Below, piece by piece: positions 1-10,958 of a stretch of DNA of 64,000 nt (position 1 is the first letter of the stretch; every line of letters begins with the position of its first letter). Source of the DNA: Brachionus rotundiformis (taxonomy: Eukaryota; Rotifera; Eurotatoria; Ploima; Brachionidae); NCBI GenBank assembly GCA_016802295.1, contig JAESIW010000020.1:6480556-6544555 (forward strand). Direction: 5' to 3'. The position numbers were made by a program, and so were the translations under genes. Under the pieces are notes generated by a model. That model searched no databases. It was not told the DNA's origin and was given only the letters and a program-made list of their open reading frames with translations.

Positions 1-230
1 ATAACTAATTAAATTGGAGCAATAAAATATGATTAAAAAATTGAAACTAGATTTTTAATTAAAAAAATCGTGATAATCATTAATTGAATTCTATTATTAT
101 TTTATAAATAAATTTATTTTGAAAAATATATTTTGTTGTATAATCAAAAAAAAATCGGCTACTAAAATTTACAAAGTTAAATTTATTCTAATTAATTAAC
201 TGATTTGGGTTTTGAAATTGCCAGCCGTTT

Positions 231-379
231 TCTGGTTCTTTACATACAAATTCTTAAATCTTTATTTCAGCTCTGATGACCATTATCACTATATGAAAAT
301 TTTAAATAGCAAAAAAAAATAATTATAAGTTCTTTATCTAATTTGTACAAAAGAATAATTTAAATTTCAGCAGCATAAG
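231..379. repeat. Left copy of a direct repeat flanking the assembly gap
   Basis: This stretch repeats almost base for base after the N gap (624-793). It carries the last codons and 3' flank of the PACSIN gene. The right copy has about 20 extra bases near 720-740. It is most simply two overlapping contig ends, or two alleles, that the assembler did not merge. Confidence 0.85.
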
Positions 380-623
380 NNNNNNNNNNNNNNNNNNNNN
401 NNNNNNNNNNNNNNNNNNNNNNNNNNNNNNNNNNNNNNNNNNNNNNNNNNNNNNNNNNNNNNNNNNNNNNNNNNNNNNNNNNNNNNNNNNNNNNNNNNNN
501 NNNNNNNNNNNNNNNNNNNNNNNNNNNNNNNNNNNNNNNNNNNNNNNNNNNNNNNNNNNNNNNNNNNNNNNNNNNNNNNNNNNNNNNNNNNNNNNNNNNN
601 NNNNNNNNNNNNNNNNNNNNNNN
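380..623. other. Assembly gap (244 N)
   Basis: An unbroken run of N. Because both flanks carry the same sequence, the gap may have no real length. Confidence 0.99.
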
Positions 624-793
624 TTTTCTGGTTCTTTACATACAAATTCTTAAATCTTTATTTCAGCTCTGATGACCATTATCACTATATGAAAATTTTA
701 AATAGCAAAAAAAAATAGTTATCATTTTTTTTTAAATTATAAGTTCTTTATCTAATTTGTACAAAAGAATAATTTAAATTTCAGCAGCATAAG
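624..793. repeat. Right copy of the gap-flanking direct repeat
   Basis: Matches 231-379 apart from a short insertion near 720-740. This copy is continuous with the intact last PACSIN exon, so it is taken as the genomic copy. Confidence 0.85.
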
Positions 794-3419
794 TAGCCGG
801 ATAGAGTCCAATCTTATCTCCTATTTTTCCCAAGCACCAGCCTTTTGTGTTTTCATTGGCCAATTTTATTAATTCATCACCTTAAAATTTAATATGCAAA
901 ACTTTAAATTAGTTCAAATTTACTTACCCGCTTTAAAAGATAACTCGTCATCTTCACCACTATGATAATCGTAGAGTGCTCTAACCTTTACATTCAAATA
1001 AACTGTTGTATCTTCTTCATTATCACTTTGAGCGTTTATTTCCTTAGTTTCAGCTTCTTCCTCGTCCTCGTTCCCAAACGGGTTGGACTCTGCACTATTG
1101 TTGCTCATGGGAGCACTTGAAAAATCATAATTTAAGATAAATCTAAAAAAATTCATATATCTAACTCGTTAGATGTATTATTGCTCGAAGAGCCAGAACT
1201 GGGTTGAAAGTTGTTTGCTTCGTTCTTTGTGGAAGAGACATTTACTGACAAAGGAGAATGAGTTGGGTTGGTTTCCTTGGTAGTAAGTGTACAGTTATTA
1301 TCAGATCTAACATCATTAGTGGATTCGCCTTCTTCACCAAAAGGATTCTGATCTGTGGGGTAGTCTTGTCTAATAGAGCTGGTAGACAGCGTGTTTATTG
1401 TAGGCGGCTTTAAAGCACTGCGAATCGACCCGCTTCCATTGGTAAGTATTTTAATGTCATGCTTTGGCAAAGTGCCGTTTGTCTCTATGCCATTTGTTTG
1501 GTCGTATCTTTAGACAAAAATATTAATTAAAAATTTTATAAATTGTTTTGGTTTTAAAGCGGCAAAAATCTAGTGAACTTTGAAGTATTAATGAAAATAA
1601 TTAAGTGGTAGCAAGCCAAAGATTAAAGCAAAATTTTAATTTAAATGCCTTTTTTTATATTTTAGTTTACTGAATCTTTTGGAAAAACGCCGTGATAGGC
1701 TTCTTAAAAATTTAGATTTATTTCTACGCTCAAGAGGTCCAGTTGTTGAATATCTTTTAAAATTTATCTTCAATTATTTTTATTATGGAAAAAGATATGG
1801 CCTTTTTCAAATAAATTTTTTTTTAATTAAAAAAATTTTCTCTTATATTTAAATTGAAAAATTAAATTGTATCTATTCTTTTATTATTACAAAAAGTAGA
1901 TAACTTTTTATCTAAAAATTATAACATCAATTAATTGAGCTTGTATAGAAAAAATAGATACGGTGAATGAATTATAGGTAAATATTTACCAAGAGTTTGG
2001 AATTAAAATTACCATATTGGTATCACAAAAATTCATGTTGAAAACTTTTTTCTCTTAAAGACTTGGTAAAATGCTACTCAAGCTGAGGCTATTTTTTTTA
2101 AGTTGAATCAAATAACTATGAAATAATATTTGATGTAATTTTTGATAAATTAAAATTAAATATTTTACAAAAAACATTAAATAAAGACTTTCTAACAAAA
2201 AAATCAAATTTTGCAAAATCAGATTTTGCTTTAAAACTAGCTTTAAATTTTAATTAAATGCTTAAAAATGTAATTAATTTTTTTATAAATGTGTTATTTT
2301 GAAAAATAAAAAATATCTACTGACAGTAAATAAAGCCATATCTAAAAAAATAATGAGAAATGATTTCAGAGTAGCCAAATACCTGTTGTTGGTCAGTTCG
2401 GAGGACAAACTTCTTGACTCTGAGTCATCAAGGGGCTTAATTGAAGTCATAGTGATGCCTTCGGTCGAATCTTTGTCACTTTTTTTTCTATGCTTGGCAA
2501 TTTGTTTGGCATGATCGGAATACTCTTCGAACACTGGCCAATTCATAGCCATGGTAGCGCCGTACTCTTTTGACCATGTTTGCAAATCTCTGTCTGGATC
2601 AGTGTGGGTAATTGTGTCCATAAACTCGCTGTATATTCTTGCCATGTTCATTTTTTCGTAGATGTTCAGGTGAGTGTGAAGCTTGAGGAGCTTTTGAATG
2701 AAAAATTCAAGTCTTTCTTTCTCAAATTGGTCGCACTTTTTGTACACATTGTTCATGTCCTCGATGTAGCGCGAATTGTACGAGTTCAAGTCGTCCAACG
2801 CTTGCTTGTACTTGTTCTTGGCTATCTCGACCTCTTTTTTGTACTTTTCCACTTTGTCCTCGAGTTTTTTGCGCTGCTCTGGACTCATTTGCTGGTCGGC
2901 ATGCGAGTTCTGCAGGTGTACCTTGGCCGACTGGTACGACTTGCACGCACCATGGTACTCTTTTTTTGTCTTCTCGACAAGGAAGTACTTTTTTGACCAG
3001 GGCTTCTGGGCCTTTTTGAACTCCTCTTCGTACTCCTTGGTTATCTTAAGTCCACCGACCAGACTCTTCTGGTAGTTTTGCTTTTGCCAGTCCTTGAACT
3101 CGCGATTGAGCTCGTCGTTCAGAGCGTTGTGAGTGGTCAAGTGAATTTCGGAGAGCTTGTCGGCCTCGACTAGCGCGGCCTGCCACGCGCCCTTCATGCT
3201 GCCGTACTCGTTGCCTTTGCTCAAATAGTCGGTCCATTTTTTCGACCAAGCTTTGAGGCTCTTCGAGTAGGCTTTTTCCAAGTCGGCTCTCTCCGCAATC
3301 ATCTGCACTATGTCACTGCATAGCTTGTGCCCGTCCTCGGCCCTTTTCACTGTTCTCTTGTATTGACCAACTTCCCAAAAGCTCTCACTACTCGGCTCTA
3401 CATAATCGCCCTCAGACAT
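774..3419 (-). CDS. PACSIN: PACSIN/syndapin: F-BAR and SH3 membrane-remodelling adaptor
   Basis: Four exons on the minus strand: 3419-2383, 1507-1166, 1115-928 and 880-774. All junctions are GT-AG and phases agree (2, 2, 1). The product is 557 residues; vertebrate PACSINs are nearer 420-490, and the extra length is in the linker. Residues about 10-280 form the basic coiled-coil F-BAR domain, which curves membranes. Residues about 502-557 form an SH3 domain (ALYDY at 506-510, ending YPATYAAEI), which in this family binds dynamin and N-WASP for endocytosis and actin control. Two NPF motifs (400-402, 471-473) lie in acidic Ser-rich linker and would bind EH-domain (EHD) proteins. Introns 2 and 3 are only 50 and 47 nt; intron 1 is 875 nt. 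The start was chosen because F-BAR homology begins right after it. The 3' end is duplicated across the N gap. Confidence 0.93.
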
Positions 3420-4326
3420 TCTTTAAACTTTTAATTTTTTTCAATTTTATCAACTATCTCTGATTGTTATAAATTAAATCAAACTTTATAATAGATAAAA
3501 AAGAGTGCTAAATTAATTCTGGTTATTTAAATTTATGTTAGTTTTTAGCTTTTGCTTTGAACCAATTTCAATTTCAAAACTCACTTTTTTTTTCAATTAT
3601 AATGTTTTAATTTTTGTCTGGGGTGCATCTTATTATAATTTATAAACAATGTTTATGTCATAATTTTCAAAAAGTAAATTTTAAATTTTTGCTTATCAGT
3701 TCCATTTTAAAAATTTATCTTTTAACATTTTAAAGTAAGCCTTTTTTTAAAAAAAGATTCAATTAGGCACTTTTATTTGACTTTTCAACTTAAAATAATT
3801 TTTCTTTCTCTACACCAATGAATCTCAAATTGATAATTTTTAATTTTAAATTACCAAAAATTTGATAGTCAAAGTGAGCTGTCTCATTTTCTAATTTTCA
3901 ATTAAGTCTTGTCATTTATCATTTTAAAATTAAGAAATTTTTTTAACAAAAATTCTTACCTTTTAGCCTAATATCTATGTCCCATCATAATCATTGAAAA
4001 TATTAAGTAATACTTCTTGTGTAGAATTGATATTGTAACAAGAAATAAAAAAATTCCTAAATCAAATACTTTAACAACAATTTTAGCGCATAATTATTAA
4101 AATTAATTTAATAATTTAAATGATAAATCTTAATTGAACAATCAAAAAATCTAACAGGTCATTTTGAAAATTAAAAACAACCAAAATTTTTGATAATTCC
4201 AGTATGACAGTATTATTCTTATATATTTAAATGAAAACCTTTTTGCCACGATCTGACCTCATTTAAAAAAATATGTGTATAAAGTGCCCCAAATGATAAA
4301 CAGCTGTTAAGGAATTAGTCTTAAAA
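3420..4326. other. Intergenic, upstream of PACSIN
   Basis: AT-rich and without supported coding potential. It should hold the PACSIN promoter, but no motif was recognised. Confidence 0.6.
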
Positions 4327-4347
4327 TAGTAGTAGTAGTAGTAGTAG
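4327..4347. repeat. (TAG)7 microsatellite
   Basis: Seven perfect TAG units on the plus strand. They sit exactly at the 3' end of the LINE fragment and are probably its tail. Confidence 0.95.
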
Positions 4348-4778
4348 TTGGATGACTGCGAGTTGCCGGATGACTCCAGCAAGAGAACCTGAGTCCTATG
4401 AGCAGCCTGTTCTTTGGTCGTCAATCCTCTTCTTGAAAGAGTTGACACTTGGTGCATCAATGACTGAACCGGGTAGTTTGTTCCACATTCGTGCTACCCT
4501 GTTGCGGAAAGCGTTACGTCTGATTAGACAGTCTTTCACTAGCTCTGGTCTGATGTGCCCTCGATGCCCGTTTCTGGGCGGTCCAACTTGTAGAGAGGAG
4601 TGCCATTCAACAGTGTCCAGTCCTTTCTGAATTTTGAACATTTCTATCAAATCACCCCTGGCTCTCCTCTCCTCCAGCGTTGTCAACTTCAGTTTTAGGC
4701 ACCTGTCTTCGTATGTCATGTCGCGGAGTTGAGTTGGGACTTTGGTGGCACGGCGTAAAATATTTTTGTACTCCTATC
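4327..4778 (-). mobile_element. 5'-truncated non-LTR retrotransposon (CR1/L2-like) 3' end
   Basis: On the minus strand a frame from about 4775 to 4396 reads RRATKVP, then TLEERRARGDLIEMFKI, then WNKLPGSVIDAPSVNSFKKR, ending at a stop. This is the usual C-terminal tail of CR1/L2-type LINE reverse transcriptases. The RT core is missing, as expected for 5' truncation. After the stop there is a short stem-loop (4363-4382) and then (CTA)7, read on the element's strand. Confidence 0.85.
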
Positions 4779-6020
4779 TAATTTTGCTATTAAATAGATT
4801 TGAAATTTTTAGGTTTTAGATAATGATTCCTGTTTAATTATAAAGTTACGGCGTGCCCGAATACTATGATCTGGAAAGTAAACAAGTACTAAATTACATT
4901 AAAATTAGTGTTGGAATCTGTACAAGCGGACCCCGATATGGCCAAAATTTTTTAAAACCGTGACCGTGTCCGCTTAGCAGGCCAAACTGTAAGCGGGCGG
5001 TCATTCGGCCAGTCAGCTTGACGGTTCATTTTTTGGGCCGTATAAAAATACGGCATTAACAAAATTAAATTTAAAAGAAATTTTAAAAGAAACTAGAAGG
5101 TTTTTGTTTCCATTTTTCATATTTTAATTAATCTAATAATGTCGGTTTTATTTTTTTAAATAAATCTTTTTATATTTAATTTTTTTTAACAAATAAAATA
5201 ATTTAAGGTGCGCGTCATTCAATGCGCATTGACATTACTTTTTTCAAAAATCTTAACATCATTTAGTAGAGAAAAAATTATAAGATGAATATTAAAAAAC
5301 ATTATAAAAGTTTCTAATATAATAAAGGAGATATAATATATCCTTTAAGAGGATATTCAATAAATTTGGATACTTGAGGCTTAGAAATTTAGTTAATGAA
5401 TTTAAGAATCATTAAAATCGCAATTTCACTAAAAAGTGAATTGTGATCTTGTATCTTTTTAAAGATATTTCCAAATTCATTTGGTTATGATTAAGGCGAA
5501 ACCATTAACTGAGAAATAATTGAGAAATAATACTTTCTGGAGGACAAAAGAAAGAACGAGTCCTTTTAAGAAATATTCAGAAAGAAGGTATCTTGCTAAA
5601 TATTTTTATGTCCACAAATGCTGTTTTTTTCAATTAGTAAAAGTCTTTTTCTTCCAACTTATATATGAACATTGTTTATATATATTTGATAATTATTGAT
5701 AATAAGTTAACATTTTTGCAATACATAGGAGGTGAACCTAAGAATTTCAATTAACGTCTTTATGATATTACACTAGAAAGCCCGGCTGATTAACTACAAA
5801 AATTTTAGATTCAAAAGAAATAGAAAAAATTTATTTAAAATATGATTAAAAAATTTAAAGTATTACAAGTTGATTTTAAGTTTCTTAGAGTAATTTTTGA
5901 TAACTTTATTTCCTTGAGATAAAATTCAAGTTTAAATTTTTTAAAATTTAAGTTTTCTAGTGATAAAAAATGAAAGTGATACTGATGAATCAGTGATAGG
6001 TACACAGTGGTTGCGGAACC
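4779..6020. other. Intergenic with a locally GC-richer patch
   Basis: Mostly AT-rich with no gene. Bases 4850-5060 are clearly richer in G and C than the surroundings, with GGCC and AAGCGG motifs in both orientations. This suggests a degraded inserted element, but no termini were resolved. Confidence 0.4.
5206..5275. repeat. Dispersed repeat shared with 29457-29525
   Basis: Begins AAGGTGCGCGTCATTCAAT and matches 29457 onward (AAGGTGCATGTCATTCAAT) for about 65 bases with scattered differences. Confidence 0.6.
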
Positions 6021-7020
6021 ATGAACGAAAATGGAGAAAGATTTGTTGATTTTTGTCTAGAAAGTGGTCTAGTTATTGCAGGAACACTGTTTGAGCATTA
6101 GGAGATACACAAACTTACTTGGCGATCACCTGGTGGCAGAACACTCAGCCAAATCGATCATATAGCCGTATGTAAAAGATGGAGAGGATTATTGAAGGAT
6201 GTCCGTCTATTAAGAGATGCAGACGTCTTTTCAGACCATTCAATAGTTGTCGGATCGTTATAGGTCAAATTAAGGAAATCGTATGGGCAACGCAGGAACA
6301 AAAAGAAATACAATTTAAATTATCTGAAAAGGCCCGAAAGTAAATAAAGAATACTGCGAAAAGATAAGAACGAATTTTCGAGTGTGTGGTCCAGCAAATG
6401 AGATAGAAATCAACAGGAGAAATGGAATGTCATCAAGCAAGCTTACTGTAATGCAGCAAATGCCACTCTTGCATATCAAAGTGGATCCAGAAGATCCTTA
6501 ATTTGAAGTTACTTTCTTCAAATTAAGGCATATGTAGAAATCGTCATTCCTTCGATTGAGGGCTAAATTACATCTTTATAGTAGTCTTGTCAAATCTGTA
6601 TTGTTGTATGGATCTGGATGCTGTAGAATGACTGACAGTGATCTTCAAAAGATCGAAGTATTTCATAACTATTGCTTACGAAAAATTTTAAGAATCTTCT
6701 ATCCTAAAGTTGTTACAAATGTGGAGCTGTACACTAGATCAAAATCCGAGCAAATCTGCAACATTATACGCAGAAGACGACTTAAGTGGATTGGTCATGT
6801 TTTTAGAATGCCAACAGACAGAATTTCTAGAGCTGCACTATTTTGGACACCTCAAGGATAGAGAAATGCTGGAAGACCAAAGATGACCTGGAGAAGAGCA
6901 GTTGAAAGAGATCTGAGAGAGATGAAACTCACTTGGAGACAAGCAGAAATTGTCGCTAAGGATAGAGTCGAATAGAGAAGACGTGCGGACGTCTTATGCT
7001 CCACTGGGAGTAGAAGATAA
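6021..7020 (+). mobile_element. Internally deleted RTE-like non-LTR retrotransposon
   Basis: From 6021 a frame with one early stop encodes the C-terminal half of an apurinic-type endonuclease (RFVDFCLESGLVIAGTLF, then TWRSPGGRTLSQIDHIAV, then SDHSIVV). From 6556 a second frame encodes the region after the RT domain (SVLLYGSGCC, RRRRLKWIGHVFRMP), continuing with stops to about 7020 (NAGRPKMTWRRAVERDL). The reverse transcriptase between them is missing, so this is a dead, internally deleted copy. The domain pair is typical of RTE-like elements in invertebrates. Confidence 0.82.
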
Positions 7021-7798
7021 AAGGAGATCTATCCGTCATTTAAAGTCAATTTTTCAAAACGTCCATAACGCTTTCTTGGACTATTGTCTTACCTTTTCAA
7101 TCTTTTTTTCAAAAAAGGAAATTCATAAATTAGCTGATTAGTATTGTTACTGTATTCTTTTAACAAAGAGTGATTGAGGTTCTTGCCAGTTATGTTCTCA
7201 AAATCCTAAATTCAGATAACCCTCCTAGTGGTTTAAAAGAAATCTTGATAAAAAATTTCTTCCGGGAAAGCAAAGTCTTAGAAATTCAAATGATTATACT
7301 GTGGCTTCCAAAGGAAAGTTTAATGATGGCTATATTCATCAATCAAAATTTTTTTTATCAATAAATGATCACGATCATGACTCTCGAGGTTTTGACCATT
7401 GGTCCTTTTGCTCGTGTTGAAATACAAAAATATAACTATTTATAGTATCAAAATTATTTTAAAATTATCTTAAATAATGTTCAAAATTATAACAAATTAA
7501 TTATCTTGTTAAATATTCGACCAAAGGTTTATCTTAAAGCTTAATATGATTGCTAAAATAATGTTTTTGCCTTTTAAGTTTTTTATTTGAATTTGTTAGT
7601 GACAAATTACTATTTTTTATTTAAAAATTTTAAATTATCCTTTTCCACAATAGATATAGTTTCTATTACCGACATAATTTTAACGTGATAAAAAAATTTT
7701 GTCAAAAGATTACTCAAATTTTAAATCATAAAATATTTGATAATAAATAAAAAAAAACATAATTATTTCTTTTAAATAATTAGAATTTTTCCTCCAAA
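7021..7798. other. Intergenic with an unassigned coding-like scrap
   Basis: Between 7158 and 7410 two overlapping frames joined by an apparent frameshift look protein-like (NFFRESKV in one, GKFNDGYIHQSKFFLSIND in the next). No family was recognised. The rest is AT-rich and should hold the TMEM45 promoter. Confidence 0.3.
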
Positions 7799-8830
7799 AT
7801 GGGAACGCTAGCTGGCCATTTATTGCCTGGCACATTTTTCATTCTATTTGCATCATGGTGGGGTTTTGTTACTTCAATTCGATTTATCCAATCGAGAAAA
7901 AAGAGTATTAATAAAAATCCTTACAAAGGAACCGTGGTTATGCCTTGTATATGTTTACCATGCAGTAATTTGCCTTTGGAAAGTTATTTAAAAGCCGTCC
8001 TGGCCTTTGTTGCCCTGCTAGCTGAAGCCTACACTGGCTACAAAGTGAGTTATAGACCAAGATCTGACATTGAAATAAAATCAAATCATACAGAGCATGT
8101 TCACCATCACCATAAAAGATATGACGATCTTGTAAGAGTTTCTTCATTTGAACTAGGCAATGCCCAGCATATTACAATGTATTCGGCATTTATCATTGGT
8201 GCCATTGTTGAAATAATGGTTCACCATGGAGTCGAATTGCCAAAAAAAATAGAGTACGCAATGGGAATTATGGCTTTTTCTGTCGAGGCTTTTCTGTTCG
8301 CGTTCCATCTGCACGGAAAAGAGCCTCTTGATGTCTATGTCCATATACTTTTGGTTTATGCAGTAGTTGGTTGTATCATATTTACATGTTTGGAAGCTTA
8401 CAATCAAAAACAAGTTTTGTTCACCTATGGTCGAATTTTGTTCACCATTCTTCAGGGTACATGGTTCTATCAGGTCGGATTCATGTTGTATCCGCCTACG
8501 GATAATCCAGCTTTTCAATGGGATTTGAGCAATCACCGAAATATGATGATTGTGACAGCATGCTTTTGCTGGCATGTAATGCTTATTGTCATAGGTCTGT
8601 TTGCTCAACTTTGGTTTGTGAAAAAGCTTTTTTTTGACAGTAATAGATTCGAAAGGACTATTAAAATATTGAGAATAACTGATGGCTTACAAGATAATGT
8701 TAGAGTAAAATCAGACTATTTCAAAGATGGTAGAATTGGTGAAAATTCAATTTTGATAGAAAGAGATGATTTTATTGACGAGGATGTTATTATTGATTTA
8801 AATAATAATAACCGAATTCAATTAAAATAA
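7799..8830 (+). CDS. TMEM45: TMEM45-like (DUF716) multipass membrane protein, copy 1
   Basis: An intronless 343-residue protein that starts MGTLAGHLLPGTFF, the expected start for TMEM45 proteins. It has several hydrophobic segments and the family signatures LHGKEPLDVYVH and QGTWFYQVGFMLYPP. TMEM45A/B are poorly understood multipass proteins of the secretory pathway; no enzymatic activity is assigned. A His-rich loop (HVHHHHKR, near residue 100) is specific to this copy. The polar C terminus differs from the paralogue at 27196-28239, while the middle is almost identical. The stop codon overlaps an AATAAA signal (8826-8831). Family is confident; biological role unknown. Confidence 0.92.
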   Translation: MGTLAGHLLPGTFFILFASWWGFVTSIRFIQSRKKSINKNPYKGTVVMPCICLPCSNLPLESYLKAVLAFVALLAEAYTGYKVSYRPRSDIEIKSNHTEHVHHHHKRYDDLVRVSSFELGNAQHITMYSAFIIGAIVEIMVHHGVELPKKIEYAMGIMAFSVEAFLFAFHLHGKEPLDVYVHILLVYAVVGCIIFTCLEAYNQKQVLFTYGRILFTILQGTWFYQVGFMLYPPTDNPAFQWDLSNHRNMMIVTACFCWHVMLIVIGLFAQLWFVKKLFFDSNRFERTIKILRITDGLQDNVRVKSDYFKDGRIGENSILIERDDFIDEDVIIDLNNNNRIQLK

Positions 8831-8949
8831 AGTTTTTAATAATTAATAGCTTTTGATTTAAAAATTGAAACTAAATTATCAAAATTTTCAATTAGTTTAG
8901 TTTTTTTAAAGTCAAAGAAAGTACAGTTTTATTCATCAATAAGTCTAGA

Positions 8950-9100
8950 TCAAGTATCAAGCAAATTTACTGTGGAATGCCACAAGGCAGTTGTTTATCT
9001 CCTACAATTTATATCTTTCTCTTTAGCGATATTTTCTTACTTAATTCAACCAGTTCTTATACAAAAGACAAATATTCCTTTCTACCTGGGGTTTAAAAAT
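8950..9100 (+). mobile_element. Small LINE reverse-transcriptase scrap
   Basis: One frame reads CGMPQGSCLSPTIYIFLFSDI, the PQG block of non-LTR reverse transcriptases. It ends at a stop near 9093. Only about 50 residues remain. Confidence 0.7.
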
Positions 9101-9212
9101 TAATTACTCTTTTTTTCAAATTGATGTCTAATCTAATTGAATGCTTATTAAAAAATTAGGGGATTAATAAAATTTTTGTTAATTTTTTTAGCAAAAATTA
9201 AAAAAATTTTGT

Positions 9213-9407
9213 TATAGATTTTGTTCAAAATGTCTTAAACTTTTGTTTCGCCTTCTGGCGAAGTCTGCAAAATCTGTGCAAAAAAATTGCGTTTTATTTT
9301 TTATACTTTTGAATAGGGTGCCATTTTGCAGTAGGTGAAACAAAAGCTGTTCCACTTTGTTTCATTTACACAACAAGTTTTAGACATTAGGAACAAAATG
9401 TATAAAT
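9213..9407. repeat. Possible MITE-like inverted repeat
   Basis: ATTTTGTTCAAAATGTCT near 9220 reappears in inverse orientation near 9378-9407, with mismatches, around a short AT-rich core. Arms are about 25 bases. No target-site duplication was resolved. The stretch after it, to 9713, holds nothing recognised except the promoter region of the next gene. Confidence 0.4.
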
Positions 9408-9713
9408 TTTTTTTATTTTTGTATCGCCAATTTTGTATAAAATTTCACATTGTCAAAAATTAGATGTTATTTAATTCAAACTTCTGGTGTTTAATATAAG
9501 CTAATCGCTCATTATAGAATAGCAAAACTAAAACTTATTTTAAAAAATTTCCTTGATTTAGGTTCTCTTATTAAATAAAAAAAACAATTTTGTCTCCACT
9601 TTCAAAAGGCCTACATTTTTATCATAAAAAAACTTAGCAGGTGTTCAATTCATTTTTGTACTTGAATGTATAAAATTACATCTATAGTAATAACATCGAA
9701 TTCATTTTAAAAA

Positions 9714-10958
9714 ATGATAAAATTTATTATATTTATTTCACTTTTAATTTTTGGCGTAAATTCATTTAACCCATACGCTACCATAACTTGCACAACTTCT
9801 TTCTGCCAATTGGCACTAAATCCTTGTCAAAAGTGCTACGGAGTTAGCCAGTGCCAAAGATGCATTGTAAGTATAGAACAACGTTGTCAGCCTTGTGCAG
9901 ATGAAATATATGCAAATAGAAGTGTTTTAATCGGAAAAAACAAATACCAAATATGTAGTTCCAAAAGTGATCTAGGCAACAAAATATGCCATATGTTTTG
10001 TCGAGGGTATTTTTACCAAACAGGAAGCTGCATGGATTTAAATGACATGGTTGTTTGCCAATGCTTTATAGATTTCAATTCTAATTTTACCTTACCTACA
10101 GGACAAGGTTTGAGTCTTAAACTATTTAAAAGCTACTCAGTTAACCCAATAGAAGAGCCTGTAAAGATAAAGGGTCTACAGGATGGCTTTCTGGCATTCG
10201 GAAATAAAGAAATTTTTATCCTTGATACCTTTAGAGATGAAATAGTGAAGACTCTTAGTTCAAATTTACAATCGATTCAAACTTTGGTGTCTCAAAAAAA
10301 TGGAAACTTGGTAACCATGTCCAAATTTGAAAATGTAGTGAATTTTTGGGCTCCCTTTGAAATAAATAACCCAGTGAGAAATTTTTCTTTAAATGGATCG
10401 TGTTTGACAGTGCTTGATAATGATGATCTAGTTGTTTGTCATGACACCGAACTTAAGGTGGTGGATAATCTTGACGGTTCAGAAAAATTAGCTTTGTTTG
10501 GTCATGATGATTTGATTTATACTGTAGCAGCTTTGGAAGATAGCCGGTTTGTTAGCGGTTCCATAGATGGTACAATCAGGATTTGGAACTATGAATTTGG
10601 CACAATGGAAAGAGAGTTTAATTCATCCGAAAGTTCAGTGACTAGTTTATTAGATTTTAAAAATGGAAATATAATCAGTGGACACTCAAATGGGCTTATT
10701 AAAGTATGGAATAGCTTAGGTGAAGTAATTTGGACCTTAGATGGCCACTCGCACGCAGTTTCGTCCATGGCAAGGATCAACAATCGATATTTTGTATCAG
10801 GCTCTTTTGATAGATTTTTCAAGGTTTGGGATCTTGTTGATCAATCGGAAAAATTTAGCTATCAAAGTAGTCCTATTTACGGAGTGGAGTATTTTGGCAA
10901 TGGATTTATAGGGGTTACATCATTTAATAAAATTTTAATTTGGGAAATACACTTTTAA
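9714..10958 (+). CDS. Secreted cysteine-rich WD40-repeat protein with defensin-like cysteine pattern
   Basis: An intronless 414-residue protein. Residues 1-17 form a signal peptide (hydrophobic, cleavage likely after VNS). Residues about 25-120 are cysteine-rich. The last six cysteines (81, 92, 96, 106, 115, 117) follow C-x10-C-x3-C-x9-C-x8-C-x-C with Gly two before the fourth, the pattern of the CS-alpha-beta defensin fold. From about residue 130 the chain is WD40-like; the clearest blades are GSIDGTIRIWNYE, SGHSNGLIKVWN and SGSFDRFFKVWDL. There is no transmembrane segment, so the protein is predicted to be secreted, which is rare for WD40 proteins. An AATAAA lies just after the stop. A truncated copy sits at 23041-23305, also just upstream of a receptor gene. 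Domain calls are by eye; function unknown. Confidence 0.85.
   Translation: MIKFIIFISLLIFGVNSFNPYATITCTTSFCQLALNPCQKCYGVSQCQRCIVSIEQRCQPCADEIYANRSVLIGKNKYQICSSKSDLGNKICHMFCRGYFYQTGSCMDLNDMVVCQCFIDFNSNFTLPTGQGLSLKLFKSYSVNPIEEPVKIKGLQDGFLAFGNKEIFILDTFRDEIVKTLSSNLQSIQTLVSQKNGNLVTMSKFENVVNFWAPFEINNPVRNFSLNGSCLTVLDNDDLVVCHDTELKVVDNLDGSEKLALFGHDDLIYTVAALEDSRFVSGSIDGTIRIWNYEFGTMEREFNSSESSVTSLLDFKNGNIISGHSNGLIKVWNSLGEVIWTLDGHSHAVSSMARINNRYFVSGSFDRFFKVWDLVDQSEKFSYQSSPIYGVEYFGNGFIGVTSFNKILIWEIHF

Noticed and set aside
2580..2996. Plus-strand open frame of 138 codons
   Set aside because: It lies antisense inside the PACSIN F-BAR exon. The minus-strand protein is clearly the real one.
4850..5060. GC-richer patch considered as a CpG-type promoter or transferred gene
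   Set aside because: No coding frame and no adjacent gene start; more likely a decayed insert, left unassigned.
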